Origin: Cyanobacteria bacterium TGS_CYA1
GTDB lineage: Bacteria; Cyanobacteriota; Vampirovibrionia; Obscuribacterales; Obscuribacteraceae
Direction of reading: 5' to 3'
DNA: 64,000 nucleotides
Assembly: GCA_026129135.1 (NCBI GenBank)
Contig: JAHCIQ010000007.1
Span: 202,389-266,388 of the forward strand
The notes beneath the pieces are model-generated. The model was not told the origin of the DNA, did not search any database, and saw only the letters and a list, made by a program, of their open reading frames with translations. Position numbers and translations under genes: made by a program. Below are positions 35,496 to 44,942 of the stretch, one piece after another; the stretch's first letter is position 1, and the number at the start of each line of letters is the position of its first letter.

Positions 35496-37874
35496 TCACC
35501 TACTGGCTTTGCTTTCGCTTGCAATGATTTCAAGAGTTAGCGGGTAACTGTAAGCTTCGATTGCCTGTCCCTGAGCATCGAGGGCACGCACTCTCAGCTG
35601 TCGGTAACCAGAAGCTTCAAGCAACGAATCGGGTAATTCAACCACACATTTGTCGTCTTTTATTACACCTTTCAGCCTGGACTCAACCATCGATTCAGCG
35701 CTTTGAACACCGGTCGAATTTTCGAAGAAATAATTTGGCTTGGTTACTTGAACTTCAACCGATAACGGTTGAGCTTTTTCTTTTGCACCCGAATCGATTC
35801 CAGAAACATCGACAAGTACTTGATACTTCGTGCCTTTGTGTACAAAATGCGAACCATAATCAGTCCACGAAAGATTCTTGCCTGTTTGACTTTCTTTCAT
35901 TTCGACAAGGGGCGCTCCTTGCTTGTAAGAAAGCAAATCTACTTTGGCAGCATCTACATGGTGCAAAGGAAGGTCGATAAAAATCTGTTCTATATTGCCG
36001 CAAGTCTGCCATTGCCAATATCCCGAAAGTGGAATTCGAAGCTTTTCTTTCAAGCAGACAAAATCTGAAATCTTCAACTTAACGAGATTTTTTTCTTCTT
36101 TACCTTTGAAAGCCAGTTCGACAGGCGGTTTACCAGGAGCGCAAATCTCACTAAGCTGAGTAGGTGAAAGAGCGATATCTAAAAAATCATAATTCGATGG
36201 CACTATATTCAGTGAACCAAGTGAAAGTTCAACATCGTTATCGGCAGATAAAGCAAGCGAAGCAGTGAGATTTATTAGCGCTTGCGAATCGGCTGGCACT
36301 GACACTTTAACAGGTTGCCACTTTTTCTCATTCCAGTTCCATTTATAAAACGGATATCCTCGCGCCGCTGTATATCTGAAAAATCCCAAATCCAGCTTAT
36401 TATCGTCACCATAATATTTCGAACCAAACGAACAGACCCGATTTTCCAGCTCTTTCGAGAATGGCGGCTCTAAATAGAAAAGCAAACTTATGGCATTCAA
36501 AATCATATGAGCACCTTCGCGCTCGGTTGGCGTGCCCATTACGCAAACCCGCCTGCCTGGTTCGGTCTTCTGGGCAAGTGCTTTCGTTTCTACTCCGACC
36601 GCTCTTGTTTGTGCACCGGCATTAATCCAGCTTCGGTTGTTTTTGTAAGCCAATTGTCCATAAAAAACAACAAGCAGAGTCAGGACCAAAAGCCCGCCAG
36701 CTGCGATTCGCTTATTTAAAACGAGTAATTCATGCTTGGCATTTTCTGTTTTGATAGGAGCGAAAATCAAAACAGGCGTAAGTATTGAAAGCGGCACGGT
36801 GGCAAAAAACAAAAAACGTGCACCTTCCAAATCAAAACCAAGACCGTAGAGCTGATAGATTGGAACGAGGGTGACACCAAGCCAAAGAACAAGGAACAAC
36901 ATCCATTTCCGTGGCCAACTGAGCAGGAACAAACGCATAGCGCACAAAAATAGAATTGCACAATAGACGAATTGAAGCATTCCTCGAATCGATTCGAGCG
37001 AATTTCCATAACTCACCTTAATAGGAAAGAATATACGCGATAAAGTGCCTGTATCTGTCCATTTGGAAATAAGATCAGCTAATTGATTAGAACCGATGCT
37101 TCCGGTATAGCCACCACCGATAGTACCGAGGGCGAAATAACGAATAATAAAATACAAAACTGTAAAACCGCCAAAAGTAATGACGATTCTTTTCAATTGC
37201 GATTTACTGCCCCACAAAAAGGTCATGGCTACAGCAAGAACAGGCAAACCAATAGCCATTTCTTTGGTAAAGATAGCAATCCAGAAACACATACAACTCA
37301 AAGCAAATGTGAACCCTGAAAGCTTTTTGTTTTCTGCCGCTTTAAGCCAGAAGTGCAAACTCAATAGACTTGCAAGAAAATACGCCAGACAAACGATGTC
37401 AACGCGTCCTACGACCCAGGAGATACTTTCTGGATGCAAAGGATTGAGAGCAAAAATAAGAGCCGAAAAGAATGCACAAAACGACGAGCGATTTAAACCC
37501 CAGTATTCGGTAAGGCGCATGACGAGCCAGTAAATAAATCCCACGCAGATCAGATAGTGGACGCAATTGGAAAGATAATATCCAAAAGCGTTTGTTCCCC
37601 AAATAAAGTAATCGACCACAAGTGTGATTAAAAGCCATGGACGATACACAGCCATTGTGTGTATTTGCATGAAATTGCCTGTGAAATTGCTCCAGAAACG
37701 ACCCCAATCGCCGTCTGCTATTTTTGCTACATATCTGATTTCGCCAAAATCGTCAGCCAAAAAATACGAACCAAGAGTGCGTCCATAACAAATGAAAACA
37801 ACCAGAATTAAAATAGCCAGATGCAACCATTGATTCGCCAACAATTTCAAAATCGAGCTCTTTGCTGTATTCAT
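35496..37874 (-). CDS. GT-C-type multi-pass glycosyltransferase with C-terminal soluble domain
   Basis: The 792-residue protein has about eleven membrane helices in the first 400 residues. A loop between helices 1 and 2 carries SYFLADDFGE, in the place where GT-C enzymes have their catalytic Asp. About 350 residues of a hydrophilic beta-rich domain follow, presumably periplasmic. Enzymes of this class transfer sugar from a polyprenyl carrier to lipid or protein. The ATG abuts the TAG of the preceding gene (TAGATG), showing tight co-translation. The exact acceptor is unknown. Confidence 0.75.
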   Translation of the reverse strand: MNTAKSSILKLLANQWLHLAILILVVFICYGRTLGSYFLADDFGEIRYVAKIADGDWGRFWSNFTGNFMQIHTMAVYRPWLLITLVVDYFIWGTNAFGYYLSNCVHYLICVGFIYWLVMRLTEYWGLNRSSFCAFFSALIFALNPLHPESISWVVGRVDIVCLAYFLASLLSLHFWLKAAENKKLSGFTFALSCMCFWIAIFTKEMAIGLPVLAVAMTFLWGSKSQLKRIVITFGGFTVLYFIIRYFALGTIGGGYTGSIGSNQLADLISKWTDTGTLSRIFFPIKVSYGNSLESIRGMLQFVYCAILFLCAMRLFLLSWPRKWMLFLVLWLGVTLVPIYQLYGLGFDLEGARFLFFATVPLSILTPVLIFAPIKTENAKHELLVLNKRIAAGGLLVLTLLVVFYGQLAYKNNRSWINAGAQTRAVGVETKALAQKTEPGRRVCVMGTPTEREGAHMILNAISLLFYLEPPFSKELENRVCSFGSKYYGDDNKLDLGFFRYTAARGYPFYKWNWNEKKWQPVKVSVPADSQALINLTASLALSADNDVELSLGSLNIVPSNYDFLDIALSPTQLSEICAPGKPPVELAFKGKEEKNLVKLKISDFVCLKEKLRIPLSGYWQWQTCGNIEQIFIDLPLHHVDAAKVDLLSYKQGAPLVEMKESQTGKNLSWTDYGSHFVHKGTKYQVLVDVSGIDSGAKEKAQPLSVEVQVTKPNYFFENSTGVQSAESMVESRLKGVIKDDKCVVELPDSLLEASGYRQLRVRALDAQGQAIEAYSYPLTLEIIASESKASR

Positions 37875-40580
37875 CTAATACACCCGATAGTTTGATTTGT
37901 CTGGAAACGGCATTGTGTCTCTGATTTCTATCTGGGTCGCTTTCAAGGTATCAGATTTTATCTCAATGCGATTTATTCTTCCTGGCAGCCCTGAAGGTTT
38001 CAAGGGGAAGGAAAACTCAATCTTGTTTGACCCAGGTTCTAGCGTCAGCTGAGATGGAGTCCAAGGAGACACGTATGCGAACTCATTTCCGCTTTCATCC
38101 CTGGAGAATACAGTGGCAGTAATTGTCACAGGAATCTCTTTTGCTCGAGAACCTTCACATTCTACTTCACCGCGCCAGGTAATAACCCATTCTTTGGATT
38201 TGTCGTACTCTGGGAAATTGTCCGTTGTACAGTTTGCCGAATCACAAATTGCTGCATGTGTAGGTCCATAGAAAGGGCTAAACTTACCTCTGATTTCAAG
38301 CAGATGCAAATTGTTATTTTGGGTCATCTCCTGAGGAAAAACTTTTTCTTCGTAGCGCGAATCACTGAATCCATTTAGATTCTCTACCCCGTAGAATGCT
38401 TTTTCCCAAGAGGATCTAAAAAGACTTGGGATGATTTTAGGCTTACCGGCAACAGTCTTTGCACCGTATGTGGTGATACGACCCTTTCTCTTCGGCTCGA
38501 CGGATATTTTCAGTTTATTAGATCCGGAAAGACTTTCAATCAAATCGCCAGGAATTTGCAAAATGAACCACTGCCTTAAATCGAGCAACGAAATATTGGA
38601 AGCCCTACAAAGAGCAGTGAAAATATACTCGAATTCAAGATACATAGAACGATCAGTGTTTATCTTATAGTCATCGAAGTTTTGCAAAAATGGCAAAAGC
38701 GGAATCAAAGGACCATTCACTTCTTTATCGCCAACAAGCACTTTGACGCCTTGCGAAATCTCTGACCAGTTTTTGCAATCAAGCAAAAGATAGTAACTAT
38801 TTTGCTTCGAGGTACCAGCTGGTAAAGAGGTACACAACTCTAATTTAGGATTGCTCGAAATCTCTACAAACTCGTAAGCTCTGCCATGCGCATAAGCAGG
38901 CCATGCCCAACAGAAAGTAAAAAGAACTCCCATCAAAAGAGTAGTTAAACAAGCCATCTTACTATCGACAAAAGTCTGACGCTTAAGCCACGAACAAAGC
39001 CAGAAAAATAATCCCGCACCAAGAGCTGCTTTTATAATCGATTGCAGAAGTGGATTAAGAAGCGAATTCAGATTCTGTTGGCTCAGGATCAACACACATA
39101 GAAGAGCAAGAGACATAGTGAGTGCACTTCTTCGCCTGCCAATTTGAAAAATGCGCTCACTCAAAAATGCCAGAGCAAATCCGCCAAAAACTAAAAGTTC
39201 GGGCATTGCAGTCAATGCATAGCGCGGAACGGTGATGAACAGCGCGAAAATAGAATGCGAAAGCGCACAAACAAGTAGAAAGAGCCTGAAATCTAGCGCT
39301 CGCTCTTCGACATTGGGCTTGGTGAATAAACCGACACAAATGCCAAGACAGGCAGAAAGCAATATCAACTGATGCAAAATTACTTGGGCTTGATTGTCTA
39401 TGAAACCTATTTTTTGACGAAAATCGTTCCAGTGAAATTTCAAGAGTCTTGGTGGTTTGTCCATCATCAAATGGAAAAACTGTTTGGGATTTTTCAGTCG
39501 ATCCGAAATTATCTGGGTAAATTTCAGTTTTTCGACCCCGGTCAAGTCGGGGTAAGGATAAGCAAGCCAGCCTTTATCATTTAAATTGAGCCCGGTCGAA
39601 AGGTTGTAACTTCCTACTCGATCGGTGACCAGTGACGCTTTTCCAGTGGTCAGTTTTTGCACACCTAGCGAAAAGGACAAAACGAGAGCAGATCCAAAAA
39701 TCAGAGCACCAACTTGTTTCCACAACATTGGTCCGGGCTTAAAATCTCGTCTCTTTATCCAAAGCAAATATCCAAGACTCAAAATAGTAATCATTACAAG
39801 TGGCGACCGTGCAACCTGCATCACAGCCAGGCTGAAGCCCAGCAAAAGAAAATTTTTCCAGCTCCCTTGCTTCGAAATCCGAGTCAGACAGTAAAACGCC
39901 AGACACATAAAGAAGCAAGAAAACATCTCGGAGTAGAGTCGGCTTGTGTTTACAATAAATCCAGGATAAATTGCTGCCAAAAGAGCCGCCCACAATCCCG
40001 CTTTGTAGTTAAACGCGTAGTTTGCTAAAAGTCCTATGAGCGTGCAAGTAAAAGCGCTCATCACCGTTTGAATCAGAATTGGCGCCCACCAACTCGAATA
40101 GTCGATTGGCGCTGCGAAAATCACATGGCTTAGATAAATGAAGAAAGGAAAGACGAATCCCGACTGTTTAACAAGGGGCATGAGAATAGACATTTTTTGA
40201 CGTGTCGTCTCTATAACTTCAGGCGTAGCTAATCCCAAAAGCACTTTGAGCGCATCGGACCAGAAGCTCGCAGGAAAGCGACTTACTGTTTCGAGATATT
40301 GAGCATCACGCAAATACTCCGAAGCATCACAGGAGTAGACGCTTGGGACATGTCCATCGATAAAACAAAACCAGAGCCGGATTACAAGGGCGATTAGCCC
40401 TGCAAATATGAACCACTGGAGTTTCGCTTTTACCGCCACAATAATTGAAGTATTTACCAAGTCGAACGCTTGGACCTTGACTATCCTTAAGGTATCAAGA
40501 CTCGAAACCCTCACCAGGACGCTTGAGAACCTTCGGGCTGGCGCGAACAGTCGATAAATTCTCAGTTGCTTGAAATGCAA
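37875..40580 (-). CDS. Second GT-C-type multi-pass glycosyltransferase
   Basis: The 901-residue protein is built like its neighbour: a multi-helix half (about residues 55-560) with the external loop YSCDASEYLRDAQYL near the start, then a long soluble beta-rich C-terminal half. It belongs to the dolichyl/undecaprenyl-phosphate-mannosyltransferase-like group. The start is uncertain. The frame opens at a TTG (40580), but the first membrane helix begins around residue 55, so a start further in (for example GTG near residue 48) is possible. Two similar enzymes in tandem may add successive sugars of one glycan. Confidence 0.7.
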   Translation of the reverse strand: MHFKQLRIYRLFAPARRFSSVLVRVSSLDTLRIVKVQAFDLVNTSIIVAVKAKLQWFIFAGLIALVIRLWFCFIDGHVPSVYSCDASEYLRDAQYLETVSRFPASFWSDALKVLLGLATPEVIETTRQKMSILMPLVKQSGFVFPFFIYLSHVIFAAPIDYSSWWAPILIQTVMSAFTCTLIGLLANYAFNYKAGLWAALLAAIYPGFIVNTSRLYSEMFSCFFMCLAFYCLTRISKQGSWKNFLLLGFSLAVMQVARSPLVMITILSLGYLLWIKRRDFKPGPMLWKQVGALIFGSALVLSFSLGVQKLTTGKASLVTDRVGSYNLSTGLNLNDKGWLAYPYPDLTGVEKLKFTQIISDRLKNPKQFFHLMMDKPPRLLKFHWNDFRQKIGFIDNQAQVILHQLILLSACLGICVGLFTKPNVEERALDFRLFLLVCALSHSIFALFITVPRYALTAMPELLVFGGFALAFLSERIFQIGRRRSALTMSLALLCVLILSQQNLNSLLNPLLQSIIKAALGAGLFFWLCSWLKRQTFVDSKMACLTTLLMGVLFTFCWAWPAYAHGRAYEFVEISSNPKLELCTSLPAGTSKQNSYYLLLDCKNWSEISQGVKVLVGDKEVNGPLIPLLPFLQNFDDYKINTDRSMYLEFEYIFTALCRASNISLLDLRQWFILQIPGDLIESLSGSNKLKISVEPKRKGRITTYGAKTVAGKPKIIPSLFRSSWEKAFYGVENLNGFSDSRYEEKVFPQEMTQNNNLHLLEIRGKFSPFYGPTHAAICDSANCTTDNFPEYDKSKEWVITWRGEVECEGSRAKEIPVTITATVFSRDESGNEFAYVSPWTPSQLTLEPGSNKIEFSFPLKPSGLPGRINRIEIKSDTLKATQIEIRDTMPFPDKSNYRVY

Positions 40581-40671
40581 ATAATGATGGTAGATATTTG
40601 TTAGATGCGACTATTAATTTTAGATAGCAGATTCTATCGTTGGGATAGAAGGGGAGAAAGCCGGAATCGGT

Positions 40672-41916
40672 ATGGATTGGGATGAAGCTTGCCGTCAAGC
40701 CTCGGCCATGGTTGCCACCAGGAACTATGCCGAAGCCGAACAAGTAATATACGGCGCCTATAACCAGGTAAAAGCTGAAAATAACCTCGAAAAGATCTGC
40801 ACGTCTCTTGATTTGCTCGGATGGCTGTGTTTTATGCAGTCCAAACACCAGCAAGCAAGCGAGATTTACTATTACTGCGCCCAGGCTAAGGTCCAACTTA
40901 TGGGTGCCGACAATATCGAAGTAGCCAAGACCATCAAAAATATCATTGCCTCTACATACCAGCTGAAGCAATACGAGAAAGTGGTAGATATGGCACGCGA
41001 ATGTTTGCGGATATTCGCGCTGCATTTGCCTCGCGAAAATCCAGAGATAGCCACTCTGGGCAAAAATTTGTACGAGCTTCTCAGATGGATGAACCGTATC
41101 CCTGAAGCCGAGCATGTAAAGCATCTTTATCTAGACCCACCTGCACCTGCGCCAGTGCCTCCAATGCAAGCGCAAGCTCAATCGGGCGCATATGCAATAC
41201 CGCAACAGCAGCAGCAAATGCAGCAGCATCAGGTGCAACCGCAGACTCAATCGGGCGCTTACAACGTTCCGCAGCAGCAACAACCACCACAAGCTCAGCC
41301 CCATCAGCAGCAGCAAGCTTATCAACAACAACAGCATCAATATCAACAACAAGCTCAGCAACAACCCCAAGCGCAAAGTTCGACTGCAAGCGGCAATCAA
41401 TGGGCACAGCAAGCTTATGCCAATCAGTCGCAGTCGCAAGCACAACCTGCGATGCAACAGCCTCAACAACAACCGCAACAGCAACCCCAACAAGCTCCTG
41501 CCGCCCAGAATCAATGGGCACCACAACCCCAGACACAGTCTGGAGCTTATGCTGTTCCGCAACAGCAACAACAGCAGCAGCCCCAGCCCCAACAGCAACC
41601 GGCTAGCCAGGGGCATTTCCGCCAGATTTCAATTCCGCCTCAAAATGCAGCGCCCGCACAACAAGCGCCGTTGAGTACTTCGCAGGCACCAGTCCAACAA
41701 GCCCAACAAACTTCACAGGCGCAACCAGAACAAGGCGCTCCGCCAACCGATTCTGCAGCCAAAGCTGCTGCCGCTCGACGCAAAGATTATTCGAAATTCG
41801 CCAAAAGCATATGCGATGTTTGCAAGCAAGAATACGAAGGCGCAGGCTGCTTACGTTGCACATCTGCAGGCATCAAAGCTTTTGATCCCGGCTCCACCTT
41901 TGGCAGCGAGTGGTAA
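40672..41916 (+). CDS. TPR protein with Gln-rich repeats and C-terminal zinc-ribbon-like motif
   Basis: Residues 1-155 form TPR-like helix pairs (MVATRNYAEAEQVIYGAYNQ, LDLLGWLCFMQSKHQQASEIY, TYQLKQYEKVVDMARECLRI). Residues about 165-370 are low-complexity, with more than 90 Gln by eye. They contain three or more units QSGAY-(A/N)-(I/V)-PQQQQ. The C-terminus has C-x-x-C...C-x-x-C (Cys381, 384, 393, 396), which likely binds zinc. No signal peptide. It starts the plus-strand half of the glycan island, divergent from the GT-C genes. The function is unknown; the middle section could form a condensate or flexible spacer (inference). Confidence 0.78.
   Translation: MDWDEACRQASAMVATRNYAEAEQVIYGAYNQVKAENNLEKICTSLDLLGWLCFMQSKHQQASEIYYYCAQAKVQLMGADNIEVAKTIKNIIASTYQLKQYEKVVDMARECLRIFALHLPRENPEIATLGKNLYELLRWMNRIPEAEHVKHLYLDPPAPAPVPPMQAQAQSGAYAIPQQQQQMQQHQVQPQTQSGAYNVPQQQQPPQAQPHQQQQAYQQQQHQYQQQAQQQPQAQSSTASGNQWAQQAYANQSQSQAQPAMQQPQQQPQQQPQQAPAAQNQWAPQPQTQSGAYAVPQQQQQQQPQPQQQPASQGHFRQISIPPQNAAPAQQAPLSTSQAPVQQAQQTSQAQPEQGAPPTDSAAKAAAARRKDYSKFAKSICDVCKQEYEGAGCLRCTSAGIKAFDPGSTFGSEW
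41170..41605. repeat. CAG/CAA-rich low-complexity DNA
   Basis: Long runs of caa/cag codons encode the Gln-rich segment. The longer unit that encodes QSGAY followed by PQQQ recurs near 41180, 41250 and 41540. The opposite strand shows long false open frames for the same reason. Confidence 0.8.
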
Positions 41917-41973
41917 ACGAAAAGTAGCTTCGAGTAAAAAGGTGCGCCAGATTCAATGTGCTAAGCTATTGAC

Positions 41974-43362
41974 GTGGCGCGAATCCTGATGACTGTTCAT
42001 AAATTCTTTCCCGAACATAAGGCGGGAACAGAAGTACTCACTTTGAAAATTGCAAAGGAGTTGATGTCGCGTGGCCATGAGATTCTCGTCGTAACAGCAT
42101 CGCCTCCAGACATAGACGCACGTCATGCCTCAGGTCCAGATTTCACAGAGTACGCGTACGAAGGTGTCAAAGTCCACTCTATTGGAGAAGCGCTTCGACT
42201 GCGGGGTTATACTTTCAGACATGAATACGACCACCCCGAAATGGGCAAACATTTTGCCCAGATAATAGAAGATTTCAAACCAGACATGGTGCATGTTATG
42301 CACGCTCAAAATCTGTCTGGAACTGTAATTTCGGTCAGCAAAAGAAAAAAATTGCCAGTAGTTCTATCTCCGACAGATTTCTGGTTCATCTGTCCTATAG
42401 TCCAGCTCAAGCGCCCAGACAACAGCGTCTGCGAAGGACCAGGACCTGGTGCCACTAACTGCCTCACGTGCTATACACCGCAATTGATACCACCAGCAGA
42501 TCAAATTTCACAAGCTATTTCACGTCGAGTTCCCGCGCTAGGTGGCGCTCTTGCCAGCTTCGACCTGGGCAAAACAGCTCTTCAGACTGCGTATAGTGCC
42601 TACAAGCTTCCTGCAGCAGTGAAAGCTACAGTGGATAGACCAGCCTACCTCAAAGATATTGCAAATTCAGCGGATGCGATAACAGTTCCCACTCTTTTGA
42701 TGAAAAGACTTTTCACCAAAAATGGTATCAATAGCGATCTAATCCATCATATACAGTTTGGTATAGACCAGGAAAAACTGCTGGACTACCAGGAAAAGAA
42801 ACCAAGCAATGTTCTGCGCATAGGCTACGTAGGAACTCTCTTTGACCACAAAGGCGTAGATATTCTCATAAAAGCATTTCAAAGACTGCCCCAGGACAAA
42901 GCGCCCGAGCTCAAGATTTACGGCTCTACAGAACAGTTCGCCGAGTATTCCAAATATTTAAAAGACCTGGCGCAATCGGATAACAAAAGCAGCACTCGTG
43001 TGCACTTCTTGGGTGCTTTTCACAACGATCTTTTTGGCGAAGTCTTGAGCGGTATAGACGTTCTAGTTGTTCCGTCCATCTGGTATGAGAACACTCCTCT
43101 TGTGATGCAATCAGCTCTCACTACCAAAACGCCTCTCATAGCTTCAGACCTGGGCGGCATGTCCGAGCTTATTAACCACGGCAAAGACGGATTTGTTTTC
43201 AAAGTGAGAGACGATAAAGATTTAGCTGAAAAATTACAGCTGCTTGTGGACCAGCCAGATTTATTAAGCAAATTCCGCGCCAATATAGGTCCGCAAAGGT
43301 CGATTTCAGTCATGGTGGATGATCTCGAAGCCGTCTACAAAAAAGTCTATAAACATATTTAA
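41974..43362 (+). CDS. GT4-family glycosyltransferase
   Basis: The 462-residue protein starts at GTG (MARILMTVHKFFPEHKAGTE). It has the Gly-rich N-terminal loop of GT-B enzymes. The C-terminal domain has RIGYVGTLFDHKGVDILIKAF and the donor-binding E-x7-E region in WYENTPLVMQSALTTKTPLIASDLGGMSE. A Cys-containing insert (GPGATNCLTCYTP) is typical of a subset of GT4 enzymes. It uses a nucleotide sugar to extend a glycan on the cytoplasmic side. It precedes another GT4 gene by 56 bases. Confidence 0.92.
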   Translation: MARILMTVHKFFPEHKAGTEVLTLKIAKELMSRGHEILVVTASPPDIDARHASGPDFTEYAYEGVKVHSIGEALRLRGYTFRHEYDHPEMGKHFAQIIEDFKPDMVHVMHAQNLSGTVISVSKRKKLPVVLSPTDFWFICPIVQLKRPDNSVCEGPGPGATNCLTCYTPQLIPPADQISQAISRRVPALGGALASFDLGKTALQTAYSAYKLPAAVKATVDRPAYLKDIANSADAITVPTLLMKRLFTKNGINSDLIHHIQFGIDQEKLLDYQEKKPSNVLRIGYVGTLFDHKGVDILIKAFQRLPQDKAPELKIYGSTEQFAEYSKYLKDLAQSDNKSSTRVHFLGAFHNDLFGEVLSGIDVLVVPSIWYENTPLVMQSALTTKTPLIASDLGGMSELINHGKDGFVFKVRDDKDLAEKLQLLVDQPDLLSKFRANIGPQRSISVMVDDLEAVYKKVYKHI

Positions 43363-43418
43363 GACGAAAATCAAAGTCAGGTTTTATGATCAAGCTCAGC
43401 TCAACATAGAGTGGAATC

Positions 43419-44942
43419 ATGCGCATCTGTCTTATTTCTAGAGAATATCCGCCCGAGACTGGCTGGGGCGGCATCGCCACATTCACTCGTCATCTGGCTC
43501 ACGGTCTCAAAGAAATCGGTCACGACGTAGTTGTAGTCTCTCTTTCCAAGGACGAAGACAAACTGGTTGACGACGAAGGCATTGCCGTTCACAGAGTAAA
43601 ACAAGAGTGGCTTGGCAAGCGCCTCGGTACCATATCGCTCTGCATGCCCTACAGCAGATACGTACTTATGACCAGCACTGCGTTGTGGCGCAAATTTTTC
43701 CTCTTGCACAGCGAGCAACCTTTCGACGTTGTGGATACTCCCGAGCTTCTGGCTGAAGGCTTCTTTCCTTCCATTACGAAAGCCCTGCCGCTTCTAATAA
43801 GACTTTATACACCCCACTCTAAATTTATTGCCGAACGACTGCACAATGTCACTCCTTCTTTCGACCATGAATTTGTCGCAGGTATGGAACGCATCGCCAT
43901 GCTAGGAGCTGGTGTATTGAGTTCGCCCAGTCGCGATCTTGCCGAATTCGTCGCGAACGATTTGAATTACGATGTCGAAGACATTCACATCGTGCGCAAT
44001 CCAATTAGCGCATCAGAGTTCTCTGACGAAGGTGTAAAACATCTAGCTTCTGATGGTGGCAAAATGCGCGTTCTTTTCGTCGGACGCCTGGAAGAACGCA
44101 AAGGCATCCACTATCTGGTCAAAGCGATTCCTGAAATAGTCATGCGCAACAAGAATGTCGAATTCGTCATCATCGGCGATGACACCAAAAATGCTAGCGG
44201 ACAAAAATCAGTTCTGGACGAATTGAAAGCAATCATCGCCAAACACGAAATAAAAGAATATGTCACTTTCATTCCACGTGTTCCGCTCACCGATTTGCCG
44301 GGCTATTACAGATCGGCTGATATCTGCGTAATACCTTCTGTTTATGACAATTCACCCTATACATGCCTGGAAGCGATGTCGTGTGGTCGCCCTGTAGTTG
44401 CAACTACAGGTGGTGGCACCGCCGAATATTTCGTCAATGGCGAATCTGGAATAGCTGTTGCACCAAAAGACGAGTCTGCGCTTGCAAGCGCTATAAATCG
44501 ATTACTGCAAGACACTGATTATCGCTTACAGATAGGTCGCAACGCGCGCAAACACGTGCTTGCCAATTTCGATCGCAAAGTGGTGGCAGACCAGACCTGC
44601 CAGCTTTATAAACTGGCTCAGCAAAGACATACAGAACGCTCACGATCTCAGTTCTATATCAAGCCTCCAGCCAAAGTTTTGCAAGACACTGTTTTCATGC
44701 TGTCTGCTTTCGATACCATGATTTATGACACGCTCTATCAGTATTCATGGCGCTTCCGCATAAGGCACTGGTATAGAATAATGCGTTATCGCCCCCGTCT
44801 GTTTCTGGCGAAAAGCACACTAAAAGTCATGAATGTCCTTGGATCAGCCACTGGACACAAAATTGATTCATTGAACAAATTGGAAACCTGGTTGAAAACC
44901 GAAACCGCTAACAAACAAATCGATCCTGGACTTTCAATCTAA
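43419..44942 (+). CDS. GT4-family glycosyltransferase
   Basis: The 507-residue GT-B enzyme has the N-terminal REYPPETGWGGIATFTRHLA, found in glycogen-synthase-like and capsule GT4 enzymes. The C-terminal half has RVLFVGRLEERKGIHYLVKAI and DNSPYTCLEAMSCGRPVVATTGGGTAEY, with the E-x7-E donor motif. A tail of about 100 residues extends past the standard fold and may touch the membrane. Its TAA stop shares one base with the ATG of the next gene (44942), so the peptidase is translationally coupled. Confidence 0.92.
   Translation: MRICLISREYPPETGWGGIATFTRHLAHGLKEIGHDVVVVSLSKDEDKLVDDEGIAVHRVKQEWLGKRLGTISLCMPYSRYVLMTSTALWRKFFLLHSEQPFDVVDTPELLAEGFFPSITKALPLLIRLYTPHSKFIAERLHNVTPSFDHEFVAGMERIAMLGAGVLSSPSRDLAEFVANDLNYDVEDIHIVRNPISASEFSDEGVKHLASDGGKMRVLFVGRLEERKGIHYLVKAIPEIVMRNKNVEFVIIGDDTKNASGQKSVLDELKAIIAKHEIKEYVTFIPRVPLTDLPGYYRSADICVIPSVYDNSPYTCLEAMSCGRPVVATTGGGTAEYFVNGESGIAVAPKDESALASAINRLLQDTDYRLQIGRNARKHVLANFDRKVVADQTCQLYKLAQQRHTERSRSQFYIKPPAKVLQDTVFMLSAFDTMIYDTLYQYSWRFRIRHWYRIMRYRPRLFLAKSTLKVMNVLGSATGHKIDSLNKLETWLKTETANKQIDPGLSI

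Noticed and set aside
40495..41616. Several long minus-strand and alternative frames across the Gln-rich gene
   Set aside because: CAA/CAG repeats lack stops in other frames; the plus-frame TPR domain and Cys motif show which frame is real.
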